A DNA stretch of 64,000 bases from Agrococcus lahaulensis DSM 17612 (GTDB lineage: Bacteria > Actinomycetota > Actinomycetes > Actinomycetales > Microbacteriaceae). The position numbers and the translations under genes are program-made. The notes under the pieces are model-generated. The model was not told the DNA's origin. It saw only the letters and a program-made list of their open reading frames with translations, and ran no database searches. The DNA is taken from positions 682,001-746,000 of the forward strand of contig NZ_AULD01000005.1 in assembly GCF_000425105.1 (NCBI RefSeq), read 5' to 3'. Position 1 is the first letter of the stretch. Each line of letters opens with the position of its first letter. Of this stretch, positions 12,422-20,299 are shown one piece after another.

Positions 12422-13242
12422 GCGCCGATCACGCGATGGAGCCGGGTGGCGTCGGCGAGCTGGAACCGACGGTCGTCGACGCCACGGAGCGCTCGCCGGT
12501 CATCCTGCACGCGCCGCACGGATCGACGCGCATCCCGTCACCGTTCCGCGACCACTTCGCGATCGACGACGCGGCGCTCCGGCGAGAGCTGCTCGCGCTG
12601 ACCGACCACGCGGTCGACCGCATGGTGCGCCGCGCGCTCGAGTCGTGCGACGCATCCGCGGTGATCGCCGAGGTCTCGCGACTCGTCGTCGATGTCGAGC
12701 GCTTCCCCGGCGACGAGGAGGAGATGAACGCCGTCGGCATGGGTGTGCTGTACACGCACGGCGCGAGGCAAGAGCGTATCCGCGAAGTGCCCGAGCCGGT
12801 GCGGGCCGAGCTGCTGCTGCACTTCGAGGGCTACTCGAGCGCGGTCGAGCGGCTCGTCGATCGAGCACTCGAACGGCACGGACGCGCAGTCATCGTCGAC
12901 GTGCACTCGTACCCGAGTCAGGCGCTGCCGTACGAGCTGCACGCCGATGGCCGTCGGCCGCCGCTCTGCGTCGGCTACGACGAGCGCCACGTGGCGGCGT
13001 CGCTGCTCAGTTGCGTGCGCGAGGTGTTCAGCCATCTCGAGCAGGCGGACAACGAGCCGTTCGCCGGCGCGTACGTGCCGCTCAAACACTTCGGTCGGGA
13101 CGCTCGAGTGCAGTCGGTGATGCTCGAGCTGCGACGAGATCAGTACATGGATGAGCGCACAGGTGACCTCGACGACGAAGCGGTGGATGCGTTGGGGGAC
13201 GCGATCGCGCGGCTCGCGAGAGCGTCTACCCCCTCCGGATAG
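12418..13242 (+). CDS. N-formylglutamate amidohydrolase family protein
   Basis: A 274-residue enzyme with the family's metal and substrate motifs: HAPHGSTRIP near residue 30, DVHSYPSQALPYE at ~160, and VMLELRRDQYMDE near the C-terminus. Classic members hydrolyse N-formyl-L-glutamate in histidine degradation, but no other hut genes are present, so the substrate here may be a different N-acylated acid. GTG 12418 overlaps the previous stop as GTGA. Placement at the end of an NrtR-linked operon is unusual and argues against a simple histidine role. Confidence 0.85.
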   Translation: MSADHAMEPGGVGELEPTVVDATERSPVILHAPHGSTRIPSPFRDHFAIDDAALRRELLALTDHAVDRMVRRALESCDASAVIAEVSRLVVDVERFPGDEEEMNAVGMGVLYTHGARQERIREVPEPVRAELLLHFEGYSSAVERLVDRALERHGRAVIVDVHSYPSQALPYELHADGRRPPLCVGYDERHVAASLLSCVREVFSHLEQADNEPFAGAYVPLKHFGRDARVQSVMLELRRDQYMDERTGDLDDEAVDALGDAIARLARASTPSG

Positions 13243-13251
13243 ATTGCGGCC

Positions 13252-14820
13252 ATGAGTGGCGGTCACGTGTTCATCACCATGGGCGACATCACGCATCTCG
13301 AATGCGATGCATGGTTGCTGCCCACGGATGAGCGGCCGGAGATCACTCCCGGATGGTTCGAGGCGCTGCCGGAGCTGCGCGAGCGCCTCGCTCGGACGGA
13401 CGTCGCGAGTCTGCGTGCCGGAGACGCGCAGGCGGTTCCCCTCGCGCCGGGCGGGGACGGCCCGGCCATCGTGCTCGCGACCGTGCCGCTCAACGGCGTG
13501 CTCAACGCAACCGGCGTCGAGCACATCGAGACGTCGGTGCGCGAGTTCGTGGAGTGCGCCGCGCACATGGCCGCCGCTCCTCGTCACGAGCGGTCGAAGC
13601 GGCTGCTGGCACTGCCGAGCTTTGGAACCGGGAAGGGCGGTGGCGCGCACCTGAGGGGTGAGCTCGCCGAGCGGCTGCTCGACGTCTGCGCCGAGATGGC
13701 GAGCGCGCATGATGTCGACCTCGCCATCGTGCTGCGCGACGAGCGGAGCTTCGCCCGCATGCAGGAGCTGCGGAAGCGGCGCGACGGGTGGCACGGTGCC
13801 CTGACGGTCGAGCAGTTCGCGGAGGCCGGTCGCCTGGCGGCTCGAGCGAAGGCGGGCAGGCTCGTGCCCTTCCTCGGCGCGGGAACCAGCATCAGCGCCG
13901 GGGCGCCCAGCTGGTCGCAGCTGCTGGTTCGGTTGGGCGAGCGCATTGGCCTCACCGCTGACGAGCAAGAGGCTCTCAGGGCCTGGGGTGAACTCGACCG
14001 CGCCGCGTTCCTGCGTCAGCGGGCGATCGCGGAGCACGTGCGCACGGGCGGCACCGAGCAGGAGGGCGCGGCAGCCTTCTCGCAAGCCGTTGTCGAACTC
14101 GTAGATGTGCGACGCTATGGGCTCGCGCCGGCACTGCTCGCGAGCCTGCGGACGCCGCAGGCGATCACGCTGAACTACGACGGGCTGTTCGAGGCGGCCT
14201 CGACCGATGTCGGGACTCCTCGGGTGACCATCCCGCATTCGGAGTCAGGAGCAGAGAGCGGCCCGTGGCTGCTGAAGCTGCACGGATCTGTCGATGAACC
14301 GAGCTCGATCGTGCTGACGCGAGACGACTACCTGGGCTACGCGACGCAGCGCGAGGCGCTGTCGGCGATCGTGAAGGCGAACCTCCTCACACACCACCTG
14401 CTGTTCGTCGGCTTCGGCCTCTCGGACGAGCACTTCCACCGGATCGTGCACGACGTGCGCCGTGCGCTGCCGCCGCACATCTCGATGGAGGAGCGAGCGA
14501 CCGCGTTGACGCTGACCGAGGACACGATCGCGTCGACGCTCTGGCGCGGGCAGGTGCGGATGCTGCCCGTCGGCTCGGGACCGAAGGACGGTCGCGCCGT
14601 CGAGGTCTTCCTAGACGTGGTGGTGGCGCTCGCGACCGATGCGCACTCGTACCTCCTCGCCGACGACTTCGCGACGTCGCTGAATCCTGGCGAACTGCGA
14701 CTGCGTGATGCCCTGCTCACGCTTCGGGACGAGGTCGAGAAGATTCCCACCGGCACAGGAGGGCGCGATCGCGTGCTCGAGCTCCTCCATGACTTCGGCG
14801 GGTGGGACGATGGCCGGTGA
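13252..14820 (+). CDS. Macro-like / SIR2-like fusion protein (candidate NAD-consuming effector)
   Basis: A 522-residue protein. The first ~170 residues look like a macro domain (FITMGDITHLECDAWLLP, then LPSFGTGKGGG at ~121-131). A SIR2-like domain follows: VPFLGAGTSISAGAPSW with GAGTS at ~209-213, LNYDGLFE at ~307, KLHGSVD at ~342 and LFVGFGLSDEHF at ~384. SIR2 domains of this type deplete NAD in several phage-defence systems (ThsA, DSR, SIR2-Argonaute partners), and macro domains bind ADP-ribose products. The 3' end overlaps the PD-(D/E)XK-like gene by 11 bases, so both are probably made together. The macro assignment is by motif only. Confidence 0.75.
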   Translation: MSGGHVFITMGDITHLECDAWLLPTDERPEITPGWFEALPELRERLARTDVASLRAGDAQAVPLAPGGDGPAIVLATVPLNGVLNATGVEHIETSVREFVECAAHMAAAPRHERSKRLLALPSFGTGKGGGAHLRGELAERLLDVCAEMASAHDVDLAIVLRDERSFARMQELRKRRDGWHGALTVEQFAEAGRLAARAKAGRLVPFLGAGTSISAGAPSWSQLLVRLGERIGLTADEQEALRAWGELDRAAFLRQRAIAEHVRTGGTEQEGAAAFSQAVVELVDVRRYGLAPALLASLRTPQAITLNYDGLFEAASTDVGTPRVTIPHSESGAESGPWLLKLHGSVDEPSSIVLTRDDYLGYATQREALSAIVKANLLTHHLLFVGFGLSDEHFHRIVHDVRRALPPHISMEERATALTLTEDTIASTLWRGQVRMLPVGSGPKDGRAVEVFLDVVVALATDAHSYLLADDFATSLNPGELRLRDALLTLRDEVEKIPTGTGGRDRVLELLHDFGGWDDGR

Positions 14821-15994
14821 CCTCGTCACCAACGTGCTGCCGGTGCTCGGCAGGTCGCTGGAGCCTCGCTTCAACGTCTTCGACGTGATGCATCACGGAC
14901 TGCACGAGAAGCAGATCTCCAATGTCTTCCGTTGGCTGCTGAACAGGGACGGAACCCACAGGCTCGGGGACCGCTTCGTGCGCATCTTCATCGAAGAGGT
15001 GAACAGCGCCCTCGGCGCGCAGGAGGGCTTCGCCGATACGGGCTACTCGGTGCGGCAGGAGCAGAACACTGTGCTGTCGCAAGAGGAGGGCGCCGACATC
15101 GCGGATCTGATCCTCGAGAGCGCCGATGCGGTGCTCGTGATCGAGAACTACTTCACGTCGGACGGGCACGGGCACAGCTTCGACGGCTACCTCCAGTACG
15201 GCCAGCGCCACGGGAAGCGCGCTGCCGTCGTCATGCTCTGCCGCGACGTCGATCGCTCACTGCTCAGCACGGCCTGGTCCCAGGCGGCCGTCGTCACATA
15301 CCGACAGCTGGCAATGCGCCTGCACGAGGCGGTGCGGCGCGATGCCCAGTACCAGGCGCTCAACCCCCATGCGTTCTCGTTCATCGAGCAACTGCGCTGG
15401 AAGTTCGATCAGGAGGCTCAGATCGTGGAAGACCAGGACGTTCTCGACTTCGTCGTCGCCATGTGCAAGGGCGACCAGGCGAACCGGTACGGGAAGTCTC
15501 CCCATCGCGTCGCCGCGGAGCAGTTCTCGATCGACGTCGCAGCACAGGCGGCGCGCCGCTTCGAGGACGGACGCGCGTTGTTGGAGCGCATCCGCTCGCT
15601 GTTGAAGACGTACGCGGAGCGAGTACTGGTGCCGCAGCTGAACGACGCGACCGGCGAGGTACTGGCGAGAGCCGTCTCTGTCGGCAACTCCGGCCTCTAC
15701 CTGTGGACGATCACGATCGCGATCGACGGCGACCTGGTCGGCTCACCCGTCTCCCGGGCGCAACTGAAGTTCGGGCCCTCGGCGTGGCACGCGATCGAAG
15801 CTGACCCAGCATGGCAAGGCGCATATTCGGGTGACGAGCCGGACTACAGCAAGATCTTCCTCACGCTCGACAACCCGCTCAGGGTCCGCCCGACCGGTGT
15901 GGCCATAGCGGAGGTGCTCGATGGGATCGCGGCAGACGACACACGCCTGCGGGACGCGATCCTCAAACTGCTAGGCGGGTCTCGGTCCCGCTAG
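14810..15994 (+). CDS. PD-(D/E)XK nuclease-superfamily protein with altered active site
   Basis: A 394-residue protein whose first ~130 residues follow the PD-(D/E)XK family 4 layout: an early glutamate (HEKQISNVFRWLL, ~32), then GADIADLILESADAVLVIEN (~95-113) and a helix FDGYLQYG. The usual ...EXK ends in IENK; here it is IENYFTSDGHG, with tyrosine in place of the catalytic lysine. A long helical C-terminal domain follows (ALLERIRSLLKTYAERVL). It starts 11 bases before the end of the macro-SIR2 gene, suggesting a two-gene unit. It may be a nuclease using another residue, or a non-catalytic DNA or sensor subunit. Confidence 0.65.
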   Translation: MAGDLVTNVLPVLGRSLEPRFNVFDVMHHGLHEKQISNVFRWLLNRDGTHRLGDRFVRIFIEEVNSALGAQEGFADTGYSVRQEQNTVLSQEEGADIADLILESADAVLVIENYFTSDGHGHSFDGYLQYGQRHGKRAAVVMLCRDVDRSLLSTAWSQAAVVTYRQLAMRLHEAVRRDAQYQALNPHAFSFIEQLRWKFDQEAQIVEDQDVLDFVVAMCKGDQANRYGKSPHRVAAEQFSIDVAAQAARRFEDGRALLERIRSLLKTYAERVLVPQLNDATGEVLARAVSVGNSGLYLWTITIAIDGDLVGSPVSRAQLKFGPSAWHAIEADPAWQGAYSGDEPDYSKIFLTLDNPLRVRPTGVAIAEVLDGIAADDTRLRDAILKLLGGSRSR

Positions 15995-16085
15995 CCCGGA
16001 GCACGTCCCGCGCTGATGGATGTCACCGGGGGACGGCATCCTTCTCAACGCACGGCGAACGGGCCATGCACGACGAGGGGCAGCG

Positions 16086-17015
16086 GTGAGCGGTACGAAT
16101 CGCAGTCTGGAGCCCGAGCTCAGGTGGTTGATCAGTGAACTGCCGACGTGGGCGTGGAAGTGGGCCTCGACCTTCGAGGGCGGTGCCGAGCATTCGTACG
16201 TCATCAAGGGTCGTCACATCGACGAGACGACCTACGAGCGGGCAGCTCGCATCATCCATGGCGCCGGGACCCCGCGGAAGTTCTACCGGCGCCTGAACAT
16301 CGAGCTGCACCTGCCGCAGGTCGACGTGCCCTTCGGCCGGGAGCCGCTCGGTCAACGCCCTGTGCAGCGTGGCGTCAAGCTGTGGCTCATGTCGCATCGC
16401 ACGAGCGTCAGCAAGACCCTCAACATCGCTCCCGTCACTGCCGAGTACGGCCGCCAGGATGCGCCTGCGACCGCGAGCGACTCCGACTCGCCATGGGATC
16501 TCGCCGCCCTCGACTTCGACGACGCCCTCGAGGCGAGCGGAGTGCTCGCGCTGGGCGAGCGGCTGCGCCAGCTCGGGCTCGAGGCCCGACACGTGACGGA
16601 TCTCGGCTCGCGCGCGGGCGCCGCGCTCGACCTCGGCCTCGCCTGCCAGCAGCACGGGGACACCGCCGTGGAGAGCGGTCGCGGGCTCATGCACTCGCTC
16701 CTGTTCAAGCACCAGTGGGTCCGCGACGTGCACGTGCTCCCCGTCGAGGAGTTCCTTCAGGCGCCGGGCGAGCGCCGCTTCGAGACGGTGGTCTCGCTCT
16801 TCGGTGCCGCGTCCTACCTGCGCCCGGAGCGCATCCGCTCATTGCAGGCGCGATCGGAGCGGCTCGTGCTGATGCACCACCTGGGTCGACCCGAGCACGA
16901 CTTCTTCGCCGAGACGCACTTGCCTGACTGGTCGGAGGCGTCGAGGGCGGCGGCGACGGCGCTTCCGGGAGCGAAAAGTGAGCGGCTTGGCGACTACCTG
17001 CTGACCTTGGCGTGA
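16086..17015 (+). CDS. Hypothetical protein, weakly methyltransferase-like
   Basis: A 309-residue soluble protein I cannot name. The first ~120 residues are rich in aromatics and charge (PTWAWKWASTFEGG). The second half could be a Rossmann-like fold: VTDLGSRAGAALDLGLA resembles a SAM-binding loop, and ETVVSLFGAASYL and RLVLMHHLG look like later strands, but the glycine pattern is not canonical. GTG 16086 has GAGGGG five bases upstream. It follows the PD-(D/E)XK gene by ~90 bases on the same strand, so it may be co-expressed. Confidence 0.5.
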   Translation: MSGTNRSLEPELRWLISELPTWAWKWASTFEGGAEHSYVIKGRHIDETTYERAARIIHGAGTPRKFYRRLNIELHLPQVDVPFGREPLGQRPVQRGVKLWLMSHRTSVSKTLNIAPVTAEYGRQDAPATASDSDSPWDLAALDFDDALEASGVLALGERLRQLGLEARHVTDLGSRAGAALDLGLACQQHGDTAVESGRGLMHSLLFKHQWVRDVHVLPVEEFLQAPGERRFETVVSLFGAASYLRPERIRSLQARSERLVLMHHLGRPEHDFFAETHLPDWSEASRAAATALPGAKSERLGDYLLTLA

Positions 17016-17036
17016 TTCCCGAGGCACGATGGCGTC

Positions 17037-17450
17037 ATGACTGATCGCACGATCGACACGCTCGGGGACGCGTTCCGCGGGTACCGGACACCCTTCGAGA
17101 GCCAGCGCTTCATCGCCGACTTCGTGGCGAAGGTCGACACCGCCGCACTGCTGCGGTACAGCGACCACTTCCGCGTCGAGCGGCGCTCGGGGGAGCCGGC
17201 ACTCCAGGTCCACCACGGTTCGACCATCGGGTTTCGCTCTGAGGACGAGGTGAGGGAGGTCGTCGGCGACGTCAAGCCCTTCCGGAGTGAGTGGCTGCCG
17301 GGTTGCTGGGGCGTGCGCCATCCCGTATCAGCGCAGTCGGGAGGTGGCGAGCGGAGCGGCAGCCCCCGCCAGGTGGCCAACGAGCCCTGCCCCCAATGCG
17401 GCGAGGTCATGTCGCTCGCAGGCTGCGACTGGTGCGGGTGGAAGCCTTGA
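17037..17450 (+). CDS. Hypothetical protein with C-terminal zinc ribbon
   Basis: A 137-residue protein, unknown as a whole. Its C-terminus, EPCPQCGEVMSLAGCDWCGW, has two CxxC knuckles and should bind zinc. The first ~80 residues include SQRFIADFVAKVDTAALLRYSD and look helical; the region before the ribbon is Gly/Ser rich and probably a linker. It lies 21 bases after the previous gene and overlaps the start of the DUF429 gene, so it is part of a short plus-strand run. Confidence 0.55.
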   Translation: MTDRTIDTLGDAFRGYRTPFESQRFIADFVAKVDTAALLRYSDHFRVERRSGEPALQVHHGSTIGFRSEDEVREVVGDVKPFRSEWLPGCWGVRHPVSAQSGGGERSGSPRQVANEPCPQCGEVMSLAGCDWCGWKP

Positions 17451-18079
17451 CGCTCACCTCGACCGTGCACATCGATCTGCCGTGGGATCCGAAGAACCGC
17501 ACCGGTCTCGCGGCGGTCGGTGCCGACGGTCGCCTGCTTGCTTCGGGCAGCGCCGGCTCGGACGACGAGATCATCGACTGGATCGATGCGCACGCGCCAC
17601 GACCGGGCGTGATTGCGATCGATGCGCCGCTCATCGTCACGAACCGAACCGGGCGCCGAGCCTGCGATTCGGCGATCCACGCCGCGTTCGGTCGCTTCGA
17701 CGCGAGCCCGCACTCCACGAATCTCGGCAAGCCAGAGATGAATCCGCCGCGAGGAGCCGTCATCGCCGAGCGGGTCGGTTTGCCCGTAGACCCCACCCTG
17801 CGTGACCGCGTCGCCATCGAGGTGTATCCGCATCCCGCCATGGTCGGTCTGTGGGAGCTCGATCTGATCCTGAAGTACAAGGTGAAGTACGAGTTCGCAT
17901 TTCGCAAGAGGGAGTTCGAGCGTTTGCTCGATCTGCCCGAGGCGGAGGCGACGCTGCAAGTGAGCGCGGTGCCGAGATGGATCGAGCTGCGAGCGATCTC
18001 CAAGGAGGCTACCGGCCACAGCGCTCTGAATCGGATTCAGGATGAGGCCGACGGCATCATCTGCGCGTGGCTCGCATAA
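17438..18079 (+). CDS. DUF429-family protein
   Basis: A 213-residue protein of the DUF429 family, which has an RNase H-like fold of unknown role. Visible family features are an opening HIDLPWDPKNRTGLAAV, a strand with VIAIDAPLIV, the RACDSAIHAAFGRF segment, and a conserved EVYPHPAMV motif. GTG 17438 is used; a TTG at 17447 overlapping the previous stop is equally possible. It is last in the plus-strand run; a convergent helicase gene begins its 3' end ~235 bases on, and I see no clear hairpin between them. Confidence 0.75.
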   Translation: MEALTLTSTVHIDLPWDPKNRTGLAAVGADGRLLASGSAGSDDEIIDWIDAHAPRPGVIAIDAPLIVTNRTGRRACDSAIHAAFGRFDASPHSTNLGKPEMNPPRGAVIAERVGLPVDPTLRDRVAIEVYPHPAMVGLWELDLILKYKVKYEFAFRKREFERLLDLPEAEATLQVSAVPRWIELRAISKEATGHSALNRIQDEADGIICAWLA

Positions 18080-18313
18080 CTGTGGGCGACGAGCGACGAG
18101 CGTCTTCCGATTGTTGACTCGCCATGCACCCCGCCATAGCTGAGTTGGCGTGCCACATGATCCCGAAGTCGAGCATCGCGATCGCAGCGGCGCTCGATCC
18201 GCCCCGTCGCGGTTTCAACGACTGGAGCTAGATCGGAACACACGGCGCAGGCTGGTGGTCCGAGTTGTGACTGAGTTCCTTCAGGTATGGACCTGCGAGG
18301 GACGACCGCCGGT

Positions 18314-20299
18314 TCATCTCGTTCGGAGACTATTCGGCATCGCTTGGTGGTGTACGACCGTCAGGAAGCGGTTGGCGCGCGTTAGCGCCGTGTAGAGCAC
18401 GCCCTGGCGCCCAACATTTTCGGGGAACGCGGACGGCTCGACGACGACGACCCCGTCGAACTCGAGGCCGCGAGCGCGCGCCGGGGGCAGAACACGAATC
18501 GTTTGTCCGTCGCGCTCCCATACGGAGCCCTCCGCCCGCGACCTTTGCCACCCCTTTGCGACAAGCCTTGCTTCCACTGGTCGCTCCTCCATGGTTATCA
18601 CCGCGACGGTGCCCGCGCCGGTTCGGGTGAGCAGGGTCTCGGCCTCCTCGACTGCTTTCGGTATAAGCATCGACTGGGCATGAGCACGGGTAATGGTCGG
18701 GGTCGTGCCGTCCATTTGCAGCGAAGATAGCGCCCTTTCGGTCCGCGGCAGCAATTGATTCGCGAATCGCATGATCTGCGCAGTCGAACGGTACCCGCGG
18801 TCGAGCATCTGCACGGGCGCGCTCCCTTCATCGTCGCTTAGGCCAAGAAGATCGGACACGCTCTGCCACGACGCATACGTATAGTCCGTGCGGCGCTGGT
18901 TCAGGTCGCCGAGGATCGTCCAGCCACCGAGGTTTCCGAGTCGACCTAGTACGTGCCACTCGATCGGATGAATGTCCTGCGCTTCATCTACGATCACGTG
19001 GCCCGGAAGCCGCAAACTATCGGCCGCGCGGATGCCTATGTAGGCGAGAAGTCCGCGATAGGCGCGCACGCGCAGTCTGCGCGCTTCAGCGAGCGTCTCC
19101 GGCATCTGCCGGATGTACGCCTTCCACTCTGCTTTCAAACCTCCTGGCGGAGGTTCGCTCGGGAGGTACTGGAACTCGGCGTAGATGTCATCAGTCGTCG
19201 GCCGCGTGCCTCGACGCGCGAACTTCCGAGCGCGCGCGACAGCGTGATCTGCGAGCTCGGCCAACTCAGAGTCCGCATCGAGATAGTCAATCGCATGCGT
19301 CGGCGTGCCGGACTCTGGCAGCCCTGCGAGGCGCTCCAGCAGTGTGGGTATCGACATGACGGAGTAGTGACGCGACCCCGGCAGCAGCTTTGCGATTGCG
19401 CCACGCACGTGCTGGACATACTCCTCGGTGGGCCCGAGGAGAAGCACGTGGCCCTTCGGCCGTAGGTCTCGGTCAAGCTCGGAGTTGAGCAGGTAGGCGG
19501 TCCGATGGGCTGCGATGATGGTCTTCCCCGTGCCTGGGTGCCCCTGGAGTATCTGGCTTTCGCCGACTGGCTTGGTGATCAAGTCGTACTGGTCAGGCTG
19601 CAGGGTTGCGAGCACGGTTGCCATCTGTGCGGATTTCGGTGCGGCCAGTTCACGACGAAGAAGATCGGCAGCACGAATGGGCGCGTCGCGAGCGGGAAGC
19701 TGCTGGGTCTCGCCGGTGGCGCGTCGCGGATCTGCAGGGACGCTATAGGTCGACGTATCCACCGCGGGCGGAATCGGCGCCGTGATTGCCAGCCCCGCTG
19801 ACACCGACGCCCCGCCGCTCGGCGCCTTCGGTACGCGCAGCCGCTGCCGAGGAAAGAGGCCCCCAGGCGGTGCTTCAGCGACGACTTCATCAGCGAAGTC
19901 CGCAATGCGACCGGAGCGCCGCACGAAGGAGCGCACACCGACCACGCTGGATGCGACATCGGTTAAGGACGGTCTGTCTGCGGGCTGGCGGTAATACGTG
20001 CACGCGGCGATTGGTGCGATCCAGTTGTAGATCGCGTAATCCGGTCCGTCCCACTTGATGGTGCCGATGTAAAAGTCGCGGCGTCCATCAATCGCTTCAT
20101 GTGCGCTACCGAGGTCGATGCGCCCGACGATTTCACCACGATGAGTCGGCTTGACCTTGCGGGTCTCCGTCCAAGTGTTAATGATGTTGGCATTTGCCTG
20201 ACGCTGGCGCTCCTCACCGTCACGGACAAGTCCATCATTGTATTCGCGTTCACGCGCCACCTCGGAAGCGATGACTCCGCGGCGCTCTGCCTCGTTCAC
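18314..20299 (-). CDS. UvrD/HelD-like superfamily 1 helicase
   Basis: A 661-residue helicase. After a ~230-residue N-terminal region come Walker A GHPGTGKT at ~253-260, Walker B VDEAQD at ~437-442, ILGDLNQRR as the Q/III region, and a C-terminal 2A part with ARGLEFDGVVVVEP and LYTALTRANRFLTVV. The long N-terminus and the motif spacing are closer to HelD than to classical UvrD. GTG 20299 is chosen because TGGAGG lies upstream and it overlaps the stop of the SNF2 gene by GTGA. Coupled to that gene, it probably works in one complex or pathway on nucleic acid or RNA polymerase. Confidence 0.85.
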   Translation of the reverse strand: MNEAERRGVIASEVAREREYNDGLVRDGEERQRQANANIINTWTETRKVKPTHRGEIVGRIDLGSAHEAIDGRRDFYIGTIKWDGPDYAIYNWIAPIAACTYYRQPADRPSLTDVASSVVGVRSFVRRSGRIADFADEVVAEAPPGGLFPRQRLRVPKAPSGGASVSAGLAITAPIPPAVDTSTYSVPADPRRATGETQQLPARDAPIRAADLLRRELAAPKSAQMATVLATLQPDQYDLITKPVGESQILQGHPGTGKTIIAAHRTAYLLNSELDRDLRPKGHVLLLGPTEEYVQHVRGAIAKLLPGSRHYSVMSIPTLLERLAGLPESGTPTHAIDYLDADSELAELADHAVARARKFARRGTRPTTDDIYAEFQYLPSEPPPGGLKAEWKAYIRQMPETLAEARRLRVRAYRGLLAYIGIRAADSLRLPGHVIVDEAQDIHPIEWHVLGRLGNLGGWTILGDLNQRRTDYTYASWQSVSDLLGLSDDEGSAPVQMLDRGYRSTAQIMRFANQLLPRTERALSSLQMDGTTPTITRAHAQSMLIPKAVEEAETLLTRTGAGTVAVITMEERPVEARLVAKGWQRSRAEGSVWERDGQTIRVLPPARARGLEFDGVVVVEPSAFPENVGRQGVLYTALTRANRFLTVVHHQAMPNSLRTR

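Noticed and set aside
18150-18395. Plus-strand 81-codon frame after the DUF429 gene
   Set aside because: No ribosome site or recognisable protein pattern, and it overlaps the 3' end of the UvrD/HelD-like gene.
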